From positions 1 to 64,000 of the forward strand of contig NZ_CABPSF010000003.1 of assembly GCF_902459685.1 (NCBI RefSeq): a stretch of 64,000 bases of DNA, read 5' to 3'. Numbering within the stretch: the first letter of the stretch is position 1; each line of letters begins with the position of its first letter. Below are positions 16,561 to 26,407 of this stretch, piece after piece. This stretch comes from Pandoraea iniqua. Its GTDB lineage: Bacteria; Pseudomonadota; Gammaproteobacteria; Burkholderiales; Burkholderiaceae. A program made the translations under genes and the position numbers. The notes beneath the pieces are model-generated. The model worked only from the letters and a program-made list of their open reading frames with translations. It did not search any database and was not told the origin of the DNA.

Positions 16561-18300
16561 TCAGTTCGCCGCAGGGGCAGACGCTGGGGCCGGCGCAGGC
16601 ACATCGCCCGCCATCGGCTTCTCGATCATCACGCGGCGGTTATCGCGGGCGATGATCTTCATCGGCAGGCCGAGCGTTTCGAGCACCGTGAACTTCTCCG
16701 GGTCGACCAGCGCGAGCGCCTTGGGGGCCGCCATCCACACATCGGCGAACTTGGCGAGTGTCGGAACCCAGCTATCCGGGGCTTGCGAGATACCGAACTC
16801 CAGCTCGTCCTGCACGGCGACCATGATCATGGGCTGTTGCAGGTAGTAAGGCATCGTGTGATCGAGCGTGCCCACCGAGTAGAACGGCGTATCCGGGCCC
16901 AGACGCTGCATCTCCGCGCGCACCGCCGGCACCAGATCGATGCCCGAGCTGCCCCGCCCGAACGCCTCATGCCCCGAGCCACCGATCATCGTGAAGGCCA
17001 GCCACGTGCCGGCAAACGCGATCAGCGCCTGCTTCGTGCTGCGCTTGACCAGCCAGCGCGTAATGCCGATGCCGATCAGGCCGACGATGCTCGCCGCGTA
17101 CAGGTAGTACGAGAACGCGCGATACGCCTCGACCGGATTACGGCTGTCGGAGTGATGCGACAGAAACACCAGACACGTCACGATGGTGGCCACGAAAAAC
17201 ACCACCGACACGATCAGATGCTTGCGCAGGCTCTCGCGGGTCATCCCGGCCAGCCCCAGCCCGATGAGCATGGCGACGGCCGGTGCGATCGGCAGCACAT
17301 ACGAAATCAACTTCGAATGCGAGGCCGAGAAGAAGCAGAAAATCAGGATCGCCCAGACCCACAGCATCGTCACCGGGCGGAAGCCGTTGGCCTGACGCGG
17401 CGTCGCACGCGAGGCAGAAATCGCGCGCGGCAGCATCGACAGCCACGGCAGGAAGCCCACGATGAACACCGGCACAAAGTAGTACAGCGGCCCGTTGCGA
17501 TTGTGATCCGGCTTCAGGAAACGGTTGAAGTGCTCGTTCACGAAGAAGAAATCGAAGAACGACGGGTTACGCGCCATCACGGCGGCGAACCACGGCACGG
17601 TGACCGCCAGCAGCACGATCAATCCGCTCACGATATACAGACGCTTCCACAAGGCCCAGTCGCGTGCCACCAGCGTGTAGACCACCAGCACGGCACCCGG
17701 CAGCACGATGCCGATCAGCCCCTTGCTCAGAATCGACAGACCCATGGCGGCCCAGCACAGCCACATCCAGTTGCGTGTCTGCGTGTCGGTGAGTCCCGGG
17801 CGTTGCGCCAGCAGCAGTGCGCACAGCACCACGGCCATCATGAACGACAGGCCCATGTCCAGCACGTTGAAGTGACCCAGCAGGGCCCACAGCGGGGCGC
17901 TCGCCAGTACGATGGCCGCGAACAGTCCCGCCCGGGCACCGAAGATCCGGCGGCCCGTATAGCCGACCAGCAGCACGCCGCCAAAGCCGGTGAGCGCCGT
18001 CCACAGGCGCGCCTGCCAGTCGCCCAGACCGAACACCATGAAGGTGAGCGCATTCATCCACGTTTGCAGCGGCGGCTTCTCGAAATAGAGATAGCCGTTA
18101 TAGCGGGGCGTGACCCAATCGCCGGTGGCCAGCATTTCGCGAGCCATCTCCGCATAGCGGCCTTCGTCGCTCGAGATCAGATGCCGCCAGTTCAGCAGGC
18201 CGAACCAGACCAGCGCGAACGCGGCCAGCAGCCAGAGGAGTGCGGCGGGGGAGATCGGCCAGGGTTCTAACCCGGCGTCACGTTGAGGGCGTGTGGACAT
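16561..18300 (-). CDS. ArnT-like glycosyltransferase family 39 (lipid A aminoarabinose transferase-like)
   Basis: Product of 579 aa, an inner-membrane GT-C fold enzyme with about 11-13 TM helices. Near the N-terminus the first periplasmic loop has 'LISSDEGRYAEMAREML' with the catalytic acidic pair (SDE), then 'RYNGYLYFEKPPLQTW', both diagnostic of the ArnT/PMT family. ArnT moves 4-amino-4-deoxy-L-arabinose from undecaprenyl phosphate to lipid A, lowering polymyxin binding. No other arn genes are in the window. It follows a response regulator and a sensor kinase on the same strand (42-base gap), which supports a PmrAB-type lipopolysaccharide modification unit. The transferred sugar cannot be told from sequence alone. 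Confidence 0.85.
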   Translation of the reverse strand: MSTRPQRDAGLEPWPISPAALLWLLAAFALVWFGLLNWRHLISSDEGRYAEMAREMLATGDWVTPRYNGYLYFEKPPLQTWMNALTFMVFGLGDWQARLWTALTGFGGVLLVGYTGRRIFGARAGLFAAIVLASAPLWALLGHFNVLDMGLSFMMAVVLCALLLAQRPGLTDTQTRNWMWLCWAAMGLSILSKGLIGIVLPGAVLVVYTLVARDWALWKRLYIVSGLIVLLAVTVPWFAAVMARNPSFFDFFFVNEHFNRFLKPDHNRNGPLYYFVPVFIVGFLPWLSMLPRAISASRATPRQANGFRPVTMLWVWAILIFCFFSASHSKLISYVLPIAPAVAMLIGLGLAGMTRESLRKHLIVSVVFFVATIVTCLVFLSHHSDSRNPVEAYRAFSYYLYAASIVGLIGIGITRWLVKRSTKQALIAFAGTWLAFTMIGGSGHEAFGRGSSGIDLVPAVRAEMQRLGPDTPFYSVGTLDHTMPYYLQQPMIMVAVQDELEFGISQAPDSWVPTLAKFADVWMAAPKALALVDPEKFTVLETLGLPMKIIARDNRRVMIEKPMAGDVPAPAPASAPAAN

Positions 18301-18342
18301 GAATGCGAAACTTCCGGTCTTGTTGGATGAATGGAACGGGGG

Positions 18343-19689
18343 TTACGAAACATCAGGGTTCGGCAACGTCACGCGCACATGCAGCCCGCGTGGCGCCACC
18401 AGATTGGCGTCTTTCAGATGCACCTGACCGCCGAGGCGATCGACAATGGCCCGCACGATGGCCAGCCCCAGGCCGGTGCCTTCCGTGTTCAGGCCGGGTG
18501 CATGAGAATCACGCACCTCGGTTGCGCGGTAAAACGCGTCGAATACACGCTCGCGTTTGTCGGCGTCGATGCCCGGGCCGGAATCGATCACGTCGATGGC
18601 GGCGTGGGTCCCGGTCGAGGACAGCCGAACCGATACCGTGCCGCCGCCCGGGGTATAACGCACCGCGTTGCCGACCAGATTGCTCAGCAACGTCACGATG
18701 TCGCGCTTGGTGCTCGCCACCCGCAACCCCGGCGCGGTGTCGATCAGGTCGAGCACGATCATCTTGCGGTCCGCCAGCACGAACACGTCTTCCAGTGCCT
18801 CGTGAACTGCCGGCAACAACGCCAGTGGCGTGGCCTCGGCCGTCGGTGCGCTCTGGGCACGGGCGAGCGTCAGCAGTTGTTCCAGCAGCCCGCGCGTACG
18901 CTGCAAGCCGCTCTTGAGTTTGGTGAGGCGCGCCCGCGTCTCGGTATCGAGTGCCACCGGCGCGAGGGCGCGGTCGAGGTTTTCCGATTGAATCACCAGT
19001 GCCGTGACCGGCGAGCGCAGTTCGTGCGCGGCGTCCGCCACGAAGCGGCGCTGCTCGTCGAGTGCCTTCGCCAGACGGGCCAGCAGCCGGTTGATCGACA
19101 CGATGAACGGTTCGATCTCCTTAGGGGCGCCCGCCGTATCGAGCGCGTGCAGATCGGTCTCGCGCCGCGCGTCCACGCCTTCGGCCAGCCGTTGCAGCGG
19201 CCGGAAAGCCCGGCGTACGGTCAGCAAGATCGCGCCGATCAGCAATGGCACGAAGACCACGAACGGCAGGGCGGTACGCAGGCCACTATTGCGGGCGATC
19301 TCATTGCGGCCCTCGGTCGGCTGCGCCACGACGATGCGCAGATCCGGCGTGATGGTGCGGACATAGGCGCGCCACGTGTGATCGCTGCGTACGGTCCCTT
19401 CGACGGTATGGAAACCATCGGTCAGCGACACCGGAAACACGCCCCCGAGTGTCTGCACGGTCAGTCGGTAGTCGTGATCTTGGATCGGCAGGCCGTGCAC
19501 AGCGTCGTCAGCGCCGGGCAGGTTGCGGATGTCCACGAGCGCTGCGAGTTGCAGTAACTGATCGTCCTGAAAGCGATACGCCTCGCGAAAGGCAGCCGCG
19601 TACGAGACCAGGCCGGCGACGATGCCCAGCCCCACCGCACAGGCGGAGAGCGTGACGACCAGTCGCGACTGCAACGAGCGCATCTTCAT
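18343..19689 (-). CDS. Sensor histidine kinase (PmrB/QseC-like)
   Basis: Product of 448 aa. TM1 lies about 8-32, a short periplasmic sensor about 35-165, TM2 about 165-185. The H-box is '[18 protein letters not shown]'; then N-box '[17 protein letters not shown]', G1 '[22 protein letters not shown]', and '[18 protein letters not shown]'. This layout fits the QseC/PmrB/TctE group. The start overlaps the 3' end of the response regulator gene by 4 bases, so the pair is translationally coupled. The ArnT-like gene follows, so the likely trigger is envelope stress such as cationic peptides, low Mg or metal ions (by analogy with PmrB). Confidence 0.9.
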   Translation of the reverse strand: MKMRSLQSRLVVTLSACAVGLGIVAGLVSYAAAFREAYRFQDDQLLQLAALVDIRNLPGADDAVHGLPIQDHDYRLTVQTLGGVFPVSLTDGFHTVEGTVRSDHTWRAYVRTITPDLRIVVAQPTEGRNEIARNSGLRTALPFVVFVPLLIGAILLTVRRAFRPLQRLAEGVDARRETDLHALDTAGAPKEIEPFIVSINRLLARLAKALDEQRRFVADAAHELRSPVTALVIQSENLDRALAPVALDTETRARLTKLKSGLQRTRGLLEQLLTLARAQSAPTAEATPLALLPAVHEALEDVFVLADRKMIVLDLIDTAPGLRVASTKRDIVTLLSNLVGNAVRYTPGGGTVSVRLSSTGTHAAIDVIDSGPGIDADKRERVFDAFYRATEVRDSHAPGLNTEGTGLGLAIVRAIVDRLGGQVHLKDANLVAPRGLHVRVTLPNPDVS

Positions 19690-20345
19690 GCCTTGGGCAC
19701 CAGCCAGCCGGCGCCGCGAATATTGCGGATGACGTCCGCGCCCAGTTTCTTGCGAATCGAGTGAATCAGGAAATCGATCATGTTGCTCTCGATCTCCTCG
19801 CCCCAGCCGTAAAGGCGATGCTCCAGCGCGTCGCGCGAGAGGATCGTGCCGGGGCGGAGCATCAGGGCATGCAGCAACGCGTACTCACGGGCGGAGAGCA
19901 CACATTTGTTGTCGCCGTAGGTCGCTTCGTGGGTTGCCGGGTCGAGCGCCAGTGCCCCGTTGGTAAGCACGGGCACGGCCACGCCGGCGTTGCGGCGGAT
20001 GACCGCACGCATACGGGCAAGCAGTTCACCGACTTCGAAGGGTTTGACGACGAAGTCGTCGGCGCCGAGATCGAGGCCTTGAATGATGTCTTCGGCGCCG
20101 TCGCGTGCGGTCACGACGATGATCGGCGTGCGGCCGCCCGCGCCGCGATGGGCGCGCAGCACGTCCCAGCCGTCGCGCCCGGGCAAGCCGAGGTCGAGCA
20201 GCATCAGGTCATAGGTATGGGCGGCCAGCGCCGAGAGGGCCGACTCGCCGTCGCGACACCAATCGGCGGCATACGAGGCGTCCTTGAGCGCCTGCATCAT
20301 GGCCTCACCGATCATCTCGTCGTCTTCTACGAGCAATATCCGCAT
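19686..20345 (-). CDS. OmpR-type response regulator (PmrA/QseB-like)
   Basis: Product of 219 aa, starting at '[20 protein letters not shown]' (ATG at 20345, AGAGAA just upstream); the longer frame to 20384 is unlikely. The receiver has the acidic pair, phospho-acceptor Asp51 in '[17 protein letters not shown]', Thr/Ala 'VVTARDG' and Lys in '[16 protein letters not shown]'. The C-terminal winged helix includes '[31 protein letters not shown]' and '[19 protein letters not shown]', as in QseB/PmrA. A direct repeat matching the PmrA-box layout lies about 100 bases upstream, so it may autoregulate the operon of regulator, kinase and ArnT. Confidence 0.9.
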   Translation of the reverse strand: MRILLVEDDEMIGEAMMQALKDASYAADWCRDGESALSALAAHTYDLMLLDLGLPGRDGWDVLRAHRGAGGRTPIIVVTARDGAEDIIQGLDLGADDFVVKPFEVGELLARMRAVIRRNAGVAVPVLTNGALALDPATHEATYGDNKCVLSAREYALLHALMLRPGTILSRDALEHRLYGWGEEIESNMIDFLIHSIRKKLGADVIRNIRGAGWLVPKA

Positions 20346-20612
20346 GGTTCTCTGAGAAATTCCTGAATATTCCTGACGCTGCACGAGGGCGCGTCACATC
20401 ACCTGCCGTCCTGATCGGACGACTGGGCGCACGATAGCGCGCGAAACTTAGGAGAAACTTAGTGAGGGTCGACGCGTTCCGGCGCGACTATGCCATGAAA
20501 TGTCGTAAGCAAACAGTTACTTAGGACAGATTTTTACGGCAGTGGGGGAATTGGGCTGTCGCGGGGGCAGCCGAAGCGGCGGGATTTTGGGAAAAATGCC
20601 CGGAAAGTGAAA
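20346..20612. promoter_or_regulatory. Upstream region of the PmrAB-like/ArnT operon
   Basis: This non-coding stretch precedes the response regulator gene and abuts the metE terminator region. It holds the GAAACTTAG direct repeat (separate entry). Beyond about 20480 I see an AT-rich patch (aacagttacttaggacagattttt) and nothing that looks like a gene. A weak single CTTAGG half-site appears near 20520. Confidence 0.4.
20443..20463. promoter_or_regulatory. PmrA-like direct-repeat box (CTTAGG-N5-CTTAGT)
   Basis: The sequence GAAACTTAGGAGAAACTTAGT contains two GAAACTTAG units with an exact 11-bp period, giving CTTAGG-AGAAA-CTTAGT. This fits the PmrA/QseB recognition layout YTTARK-N5-YTTARK. It lies 98 bases before the response regulator start. 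The repeat is seen directly; control by the downstream regulator is inference supported by its family and the ArnT-like gene in the operon. Confidence 0.6.
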
Positions 20613-20663
20613 AGGGGGCAGGCTGCGCCGGGTCCGCTGGATTCCCGCGAAGGCCTGCCCCCT
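20613..20663 (-). terminator. Probable metE terminator hairpin
   Basis: Eleven-base perfect arms (AGGGGGCAGGC and GCCTGCCCCCT) enclose a 29-base loop. Read on the metE strand, the hairpin begins 6 bases after the stop and is followed by TTTTCACTTT, a short T-rich tract. It is a plausible intrinsic terminator with an unusually long loop. Confidence 0.55.
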
Positions 20664-20668
20664 GTGGC

Positions 20669-22957
20669 TTACAGCGAACGCAGTGTCTGCGCGGCCGCCA
20701 CCATGTTTTGCAGCGCCGGGATGACTTCGGCCCACTGCCGCGTCTTCAGGCCGCAGTCCGGGTTGACCCACAGACGTTGTGCCGGAATGCGCTCGGCGGC
20801 CTTTTGCATCAGCAGCACGATGTGCTCTTGCGTCGGGATGTTCGGCGAGTGAATGTCATACACGCCCGGGCCGATCTCGTTCGGGTACTGGAACGAGTCG
20901 AACGCGTCGAGCAGTTCCATATCCGAGCGCGAGGTCTCGATGGTGATCACGTCGGCATCCATGTCGGCAATCGCCGCAATGATGTCGTTGAACTCCGAAT
21001 AGCACATGTGTGTGTGGATCTGCGTGTCGTCCCGCACGCCGTTGGCCGTGATGCGGAACGCCTCGACCGCCCAGTCCAGATACGTTTGCCATTGCGCACG
21101 GCGCAGCGGCAGGCCTTCGCGCAGCGCCGCCTCGTCGATCTGGATCACACGCACACCGGCTTTCTCGAGATCCAGCACCTCTTCGCGAATCGCCAGCGCC
21201 AACTGGAAGCACGAGACCGAGCGCGGCTGATCGTCACGCACGAACGACCAGTTCAGGATCGTGACCGGGCCGGTCAGCATGCCCTTCATCGGCTTGTCGG
21301 TCAGCGACTGCGCATATTGAATCCACTCGACCGTCATCGCCTTCGGACGGCGGATGTCGCCGAACATGATGGGCGGCTTCACGCAGCGCGAACCGTACGA
21401 CTGCACCCAGCCGAACTGGCTGAACGCGTAGCCTTCCAACTGCTCGCCGAAGTACTCGACCATGTCGTTGCGCTCGGCTTCGCCGTGCACCAGCACGTCT
21501 AGCCCCAGCGCTTCCTGCTCGCGTACGCTGCGCTCGATCTCGGCGCGCATGGCGGCGACGTAACCTGCCTCATCCAGCTCGCCGGCCTTGAACTGGCTGC
21601 GGGCGGTGCGAATCTCGGCCGTCTGCGGGAACGAGCCGATGGTGGTGGTCGGGAACAGCGGCAGCTTCAGTTTGGCGGCTTGCTTCGGCGCTCGCTCGAT
21701 ATACGGACGCTGACGGCGGCCCAGCGAGGCTTCGATCTTGGCCACGGCCGCCTTGACGGCCGGGTTGTGCACGCGCGGCGACGCACGGCGGCTGGCGATA
21801 GCGCCGGCATTCGCGTTCAGCTCGGCGGCCACGGCCTCACGGCCTTCGTTGATGGCACGCGCCAGCACGCTGATTTCTGCCAGTTTCTGTTTGGCGAAGG
21901 CGAGCCACGAACGAATGTCACCGTCCAGCTTCTGTTCGCTGTCCAGATCGACGGGTACATGTAGCAGCGAGCACGACGGGGCGATCCACAGGCGATCGCC
22001 GAGTTGCCGGGCAATCGGTTCCAGCCATTCGAGGATCGCGGCCAGATCCGACTTCCAGATGTTGCGGCCGTTGATCACGCCCAGCGAAACCACCTTGTCG
22101 GCGGGCAGCGCAGCGAGCGCCTTGGCGACTTCGCCCTTGGCGTTGACGGCGTCGAGGTGCAGGCCGTCGACTGGCAGACGGCAGGCCAGCGGCAGGTTTT
22201 CGATCAGCTCACCGAAGTACGTCGCGAGCAGAAGGTTGACCCGCGTGCCGGCGAGCGCAGCGTAGGCCGTTTCGAAAGCCTTCTGCCATTCGGCGCTCAG
22301 TTCGGTCACGAGAATCGGTTCGTCGATCTGCACCCACGCCACGCCTTGCGCGGCGAGGGTTTCGAGCAGTTTCACGTAGACCGGCAGCAGACGCGGCAAC
22401 AGGGCGAGCTTGTCGCTGTCGTCCTTGGCCTTGCCGAGCCACAGGTAGGTGACCGGGCCGATGATGACCGGCTTGGCTTTTACGCCTTCGGCGCGTGCCT
22501 CGGCGAGTTGGCCGGTCAGACGCGATGCGTCGAGCGAGAAATGCGTGGCGGCCGAGAATTCGGGGACGATGTAGTGGTAGTTCGTATCGAACCACTTCGT
22601 CATTTCTCCGGCGGCGACGCCACCGCAGCAGGCGGCGTGGTCTTCGGCACTCTGGGCCGAGCGGCCGCGCGCGACGCGGAAGTAGTTGTCCAAGGCGTCG
22701 CCGTGGAAGTTCTGCACGCGCTCGGGCAAGTTGCCCAGCGTGAAGCTCATGTCGAGCACCTGATCGTAGAAGGCGAAGTCGCCGACCGGCGCCAGATCGA
22801 GGCCTGCCTGATCTTGCCAGTGACGCTGGCGCAGCGACGCGCCCAGTGACTTTAGTTCGTCACGCGACGATTGGCCTTTCCAATACGATTCCAGACCGAA
22901 CTTCAGTTCGCGTTTCGCGCCGATGCGCGGAAATCCCAGATTGTGTGTCTTTGCCAT
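20669..22957 (-). CDS. metE: Cobalamin-independent methionine synthase
   Basis: Product of 762 aa, the usual MetE length. It transfers the methyl group of 5-methyltetrahydropteroyl-triglutamate to homocysteine to make methionine, in the cytoplasm. The N-terminal half begins '[27 protein letters not shown]', diagnostic of MetE. The C-terminal catalytic half starts at '[20 protein letters not shown]'. Zinc ligands are visible in '[11 protein letters not shown]' (His and Cys) and '[13 protein letters not shown]' (Cys), with '[15 protein letters not shown]' and '[12 protein letters not shown]' as substrate-site text. The upstream 137 bases carry a long inverted repeat likely to be an operator. 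A LysR gene precedes it on the same strand. Confidence 0.97.
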   Translation of the reverse strand: MAKTHNLGFPRIGAKRELKFGLESYWKGQSSRDELKSLGASLRQRHWQDQAGLDLAPVGDFAFYDQVLDMSFTLGNLPERVQNFHGDALDNYFRVARGRSAQSAEDHAACCGGVAAGEMTKWFDTNYHYIVPEFSAATHFSLDASRLTGQLAEARAEGVKAKPVIIGPVTYLWLGKAKDDSDKLALLPRLLPVYVKLLETLAAQGVAWVQIDEPILVTELSAEWQKAFETAYAALAGTRVNLLLATYFGELIENLPLACRLPVDGLHLDAVNAKGEVAKALAALPADKVVSLGVINGRNIWKSDLAAILEWLEPIARQLGDRLWIAPSCSLLHVPVDLDSEQKLDGDIRSWLAFAKQKLAEISVLARAINEGREAVAAELNANAGAIASRRASPRVHNPAVKAAVAKIEASLGRRQRPYIERAPKQAAKLKLPLFPTTTIGSFPQTAEIRTARSQFKAGELDEAGYVAAMRAEIERSVREQEALGLDVLVHGEAERNDMVEYFGEQLEGYAFSQFGWVQSYGSRCVKPPIMFGDIRRPKAMTVEWIQYAQSLTDKPMKGMLTGPVTILNWSFVRDDQPRSVSCFQLALAIREEVLDLEKAGVRVIQIDEAALREGLPLRRAQWQTYLDWAVEAFRITANGVRDDTQIHTHMCYSEFNDIIAAIADMDADVITIETSRSDMELLDAFDSFQYPNEIGPGVYDIHSPNIPTQEHIVLLMQKAAERIPAQRLWVNPDCGLKTRQWAEVIPALQNMVAAAQTLRSL

Positions 22958-23018
22958 GGTTCTCTAGTGACGTCGCCGCCAGATGAATGAAGCCGTGACG
23001 ACGATCATAGAGAATTCG

Positions 23019-23072
23019 AATCATGAATGAAAATGGTCTTAATTTATGGTGGCATTAGTTTCATTCATGATT
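23019..23072. promoter_or_regulatory. 14-bp perfect inverted repeat upstream of metE
   Basis: Arms AATCATGAATGAAA (23019-23032) and TTTCATTCATGATT (23059-23072) are exact reverse complements separated by 26 AT-rich bases, 62 bases before the metE start. The 40-bp centre-to-centre spacing is close to four helical turns, suiting co-operative binding of a dimer pair or looping. The half-site TCATTCA recurs in the region upstream of the neighbouring LysR gene (24179-24197). It is not an exact MetR TGAA-N5-TTCA site. Confidence 0.55.
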
Positions 23073-23094
23073 TGGTGCGCGAGGGACGTTCGCG

Positions 23095-24129
23095 TCAGCG
23101 TGCCGGCAGACCGTACGACGGCGGCGTCAGCGTGCGTGCGACATCCCGCAATACGTCGATGAGCGCCAGCGCTGCCGCGTTCGGGGCTTGACCGTGCAGC
23201 ACGCCAACGGTGGGCGCCACGTGCGCGAACCGCAGACCGAAGTCATGCAGACTGGCGCCCAGCGGCGAGCGGGCGACGCCGAGTGTCGAAGCGAGAAACA
23301 GGCACGGCATCGCCTGCGCGGTGCTCGCGTTGGTCATGAGCGTGGTCGATTCCATGATGACGCGCGGGGCGGCCAGCCCTTGATGCGCGAACTCGGTGTC
23401 GATGGCGCGACGCATCGGCGTGCCCGGCGGCGGCACGATCCACGGGTAGCGGGCGGCGTCCGCCCATGTCGGTGCAGCAAGGCGCGTCAGGGGGTGGTTA
23501 TGCGCCCCGAATACCCGCACATCGTCGTCATACAAGGGGACCACGCCAAACCCGGCGTTCATGGCGGCAGCGTCGAGCCGGCAGACCAGCAGGTCGATTT
23601 CGTGCCAGTGGGCACGGGGTAACAAGCGATCCAGCGTTTCTTCAAAAAGGTTGATGCGCAGCGCGGGGCCGGTTTGTTCGAGCCGGGCCAGCGCCTGCGG
23701 CATCAGCACACTCGCCATGCCCGGCAGAATGCCCACGTTCACGGGTTGTCCGAGTCCGTCGCGCAGGGCTTGCAGGGCAGGGGCGACGCCGGCCAGATCG
23801 GTCAGCATGCGCTCGGCACGCTCCAGCAGTGCGTCTCCGTACGGCGTAGGACTCACGCGACGCGTCGTGCGCTCGAATAGTGAAACCCCCAGCGCCTGTT
23901 CGATTTCCCGCAACCATTTCGACAATGCCGGCTGTGTGATGGCGGCGGCCTCGGCGGTACGCGCGAAGCTGCGAGTGCGGCCCAGCCAGCGCAACGTCTC
24001 CAGATCGCGAATGCGCAGCTTGCGAAGCACGGCAGGTATCTGGCGCGCGAGCCGGACTGGGTCGTCGACGTGGGCGTTGTCACTGGGCGAACGGTCTTGC
24101 GGCGCCGATGGCGTGGAACGAGGGCTCAT
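23095..24129 (-). CDS. LysR-family transcriptional regulator (GbpR/CbbR-like)
   Basis: Product of 344 aa, longer than most LysR proteins because of about 35 extra N-terminal residues. The winged HTH covers about 38-100: 'LRIRDLETLRWLGRTRSFARTAEAAAITQPALSKWLREIEQALGVSLFERTTRRV'. The effector domain has the typical 'GQPVNVGILPGMASVLMPQALARL' opening. The 'RDLETLRWL…' style resembles GbpR-type regulators rather than MetR. It is divergent from the sulfatase gene (241-base gap) and in tandem with metE downstream. Regulation of the sulfatase unit is the standard guess for a divergent LysR; shared half-sites on both flanks make metE a second candidate. Confidence 0.85.
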   Translation of the reverse strand: MSPRSTPSAPQDRSPSDNAHVDDPVRLARQIPAVLRKLRIRDLETLRWLGRTRSFARTAEAAAITQPALSKWLREIEQALGVSLFERTTRRVSPTPYGDALLERAERMLTDLAGVAPALQALRDGLGQPVNVGILPGMASVLMPQALARLEQTGPALRINLFEETLDRLLPRAHWHEIDLLVCRLDAAAMNAGFGVVPLYDDDVRVFGAHNHPLTRLAAPTWADAARYPWIVPPPGTPMRRAIDTEFAHQGLAAPRVIMESTTLMTNASTAQAMPCLFLASTLGVARSPLGASLHDFGLRFAHVAPTVGVLHGQAPNAAALALIDVLRDVARTLTPPSYGLPAR

Positions 24130-24178
24130 GGTGGCTGGCGTAGGCGGTTCTGCGTAGACGCGTTACCGCATCATTGAT

Positions 24179-24197
24179 GTCATTCAGGTAATGAATA
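24179..24197. promoter_or_regulatory. LysR-type palindromic candidate (TCATTCA..ATGAAT) upstream of LysR/sulfatase pair
   Basis: The stretch TCATTCAGGTAATGAATAT contains the inverted arms ATTCA (24182-24186) and TGAAT (24192-24196), a short dyad of the T-N11-A kind used by LysR proteins. It lies about 50 bases before the LysR start, in the divergent region with the sulfatase gene. The TCATTCA half-site is the same as in the metE-upstream repeat. Confidence 0.4.
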
Positions 24198-24370
24198 TAG
24201 CGTCACTTTTCATCGATCGGTGCTGAATCCTGCCAAATAATGGGATTCCGTTACCGCCCGATGCGTGACATTGCATGGCAGTGCATCAACGCAGCGAGGC
24301 GTGAAACGTCAATCCCGGCCATCGGCGCAAATCACAAAAGCGACGCCGACGCCCCACAGGAGCGAGAGAC

Positions 24371-26278
24371 ATGCCTGAGCGCAAGCAGCCACCGACGACT
24401 GCGCCCGTCGACCCGGTTCACCCCAGCGAGGTATCCGATGCGGGGGCTTCCACCGCCACCACACAACCTTCGCGCCGCCACTTTCTGAAGCAGGCTGGCG
24501 CGGCCGTGGCGTCCGCCGGATTGGCCTCGTCGGCCGTGGCAGCGTCCGCCGCTGCGCCGCGCGCTGCGGCATCGCCGGACGACGGTTACGTCATGCCTGC
24601 CGAGGCGCCGCCTGTGCCGCCCAAGGGTTACAACATCCTGTTCATCCTCACGGATCAGGAGCGGCACTTCGACCAGTGGCCGTTCCCGGTGCCGGGGCGC
24701 GAGCGCCTGCGCCGCGAAGGCGTGACCTTCGTCAATCACCAGATCGCATCGTGCGTGTGTTCGCCGTCGCGCTCGACGGTCTACACCGGTCAGCACATCC
24801 AGCACACACGCGTGTTCGATAACTGCGGCATTCCGTGGCAGCCCGATATGTCGCCCGACATCCGCACCATCGGCGACATGATGCGAGACGCGGGCTACTA
24901 CGCGGCGTATCTCGGCAAGTGGCATCTGAGCGGCAAGCTGCATCACAACCACACGCCGTACGACACGCCGACGCAGGAATACAACGAACTGATCAAGTCG
25001 TACGGTTTCGACGATTACTTCGGCGTGGGCGATCTGATTGGCCGGGTGCGCGGCGGCTATACCTATGACGGCCTCACCACCTCGTCGGCGGTGTCGTGGC
25101 TGCGTGGCCGGGGCGCGCAACTGGGCAGCGAGAACAAGCCGTGGTTCATGGCGGTGAATCTGGTCAATCCGCACGATGCGATGTTCCTGAACACCGATCC
25201 GGCGGGCGTCGACCAGCAGAACGCCAACCGGCCGACGCTCGGCAATGCCCGTCCGCCGCGCGACGCCCTGTATGACGCGCACTGGAACGTGCCGCTGGCC
25301 GCCACGCGCAAGCAGGCCTACGACGCGCCGGGCCGGCCGGCGGCGCATGGGGTGTATAACGCGGCGGAAGGTGTGCTCGTGGGCGACTACCCGATCGACG
25401 ACGCCCGGCTGCGCGTTTATCAGGACTATTACTTCAACTGCATTCGCGATTGCGACACGCACGTGGTGACCTTGCTCGACACCTTGCGGGAGCTAGGCAT
25501 CGACAAGAACACCATCGTCGTGATGAGTGCCGACCATGGCGACCACGTGGGCGCCCATAAGCTCGTAGGCAAGGGGCCGACCACGTATCGCGAACAGAAC
25601 AACGTGCCGCTGGTGATCCGGCACCCGGCGTATCCGGGGGGCAAGCAGTGCGCGGCGCTGAGTTCGCACGTCGATATCACGCCGACGCTGCTGGGGCTCA
25701 CCGGGCTGGACTCAGCCGGCATCGCGCGTATTGCGGGCGACGGCGCGCACGGTCACAACCTGACGCCGTTGCTGCGTGCGCCGGCGCGTCAAGGCGTCGA
25801 CGCGGTGCGCCCGGCGGCCTTGTTCAACTACGCGATGCTGCTGTTCTACGACAGCGAATGGCTTGCGCAGGAATACGCCACGTTGCGTGAGAAGGGCGTG
25901 CCGATCGAGGAGATTCATCGGCGGGTGATGGCGCGTCAGCCGGACTTTCGTCATCGCGGCATGATCCGGAGCGTGTTCGACGGTCGCTACCGGTTCTCAC
26001 GCTATTTTTCGCCGACGCAGTTCAACCGGCCCACCTCGCTGGAGACGCTGTTCGCGAACAACGACGTCGAACTCTACGATCTGCACGCCGACCCGACCGA
26101 GTCGCGCAATCTGGCGCTCGATGCCCGGGGCAATGGTGAGCTGTTGATGGCGATGAACGCGCGCCTGAATGAGCGGCTCGATGCCGAAGTCGGTGAAGAC
26201 CGGCCCGACATTCTGCCGATTCGCGACGGACGCGTGCAGTTCACGTTCCAGAAGGCGGCGGCTTCATCTTCACGGTGA
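24371..26278 (+). CDS. Tat-exported sulfatase (arylsulfatase type I)
   Basis: Product of 635 aa. A late N-terminal Tat signal is visible: 'SRRHFLKQAGAAVASAGLASSAVAASA' at about 36-62. The alkaline-phosphatase-superfamily core begins at 'KGYNILFILTDQERHFDQWPF', including the metal-binding Asp. The sulfatase motif C-S-P-S-R occupies residues 130-134, where Cys130 would become formylglycine. Further family text includes 'YYAAYLGKWHLSGKL', 'MAVNLVNPHDAMF' and 'TIVVMSADHGDHVGAHKLVGKG'. It should hydrolyse a sulfate ester in the periplasm, releasing sulfate. Substrate unknown. Divergent LysR gene upstream; a small molybdopterin-fold gene follows after 130 bases. Confidence 0.9.
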   Translation: MPERKQPPTTAPVDPVHPSEVSDAGASTATTQPSRRHFLKQAGAAVASAGLASSAVAASAAAPRAAASPDDGYVMPAEAPPVPPKGYNILFILTDQERHFDQWPFPVPGRERLRREGVTFVNHQIASCVCSPSRSTVYTGQHIQHTRVFDNCGIPWQPDMSPDIRTIGDMMRDAGYYAAYLGKWHLSGKLHHNHTPYDTPTQEYNELIKSYGFDDYFGVGDLIGRVRGGYTYDGLTTSSAVSWLRGRGAQLGSENKPWFMAVNLVNPHDAMFLNTDPAGVDQQNANRPTLGNARPPRDALYDAHWNVPLAATRKQAYDAPGRPAAHGVYNAAEGVLVGDYPIDDARLRVYQDYYFNCIRDCDTHVVTLLDTLRELGIDKNTIVVMSADHGDHVGAHKLVGKGPTTYREQNNVPLVIRHPAYPGGKQCAALSSHVDITPTLLGLTGLDSAGIARIAGDGAHGHNLTPLLRAPARQGVDAVRPAALFNYAMLLFYDSEWLAQEYATLREKGVPIEEIHRRVMARQPDFRHRGMIRSVFDGRYRFSRYFSPTQFNRPTSLETLFANNDVELYDLHADPTESRNLALDARGNGELLMAMNARLNERLDAEVGEDRPDILPIRDGRVQFTFQKAAASSSR

Positions 26279-26407
26279 ACGATGTCGTGACGTCTGCGTG
26301 ATAAGCTCGGGCGACTTTGCGGCGGGGCGTGCGGCGGTCGTTTCCGCCGTTTCCGCGTGCGCCGCCGCTCGTTGCTTCGCACCTTTCACCTCTCGTCACG
26401 ACCTCGC

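Noticed and set aside
22958-23094. Riboswitch (cobalamin or SAM) upstream of metE
   Set aside because: The leader is only 137 bases and dominated by a plain inverted repeat; no riboswitch core motifs seen.
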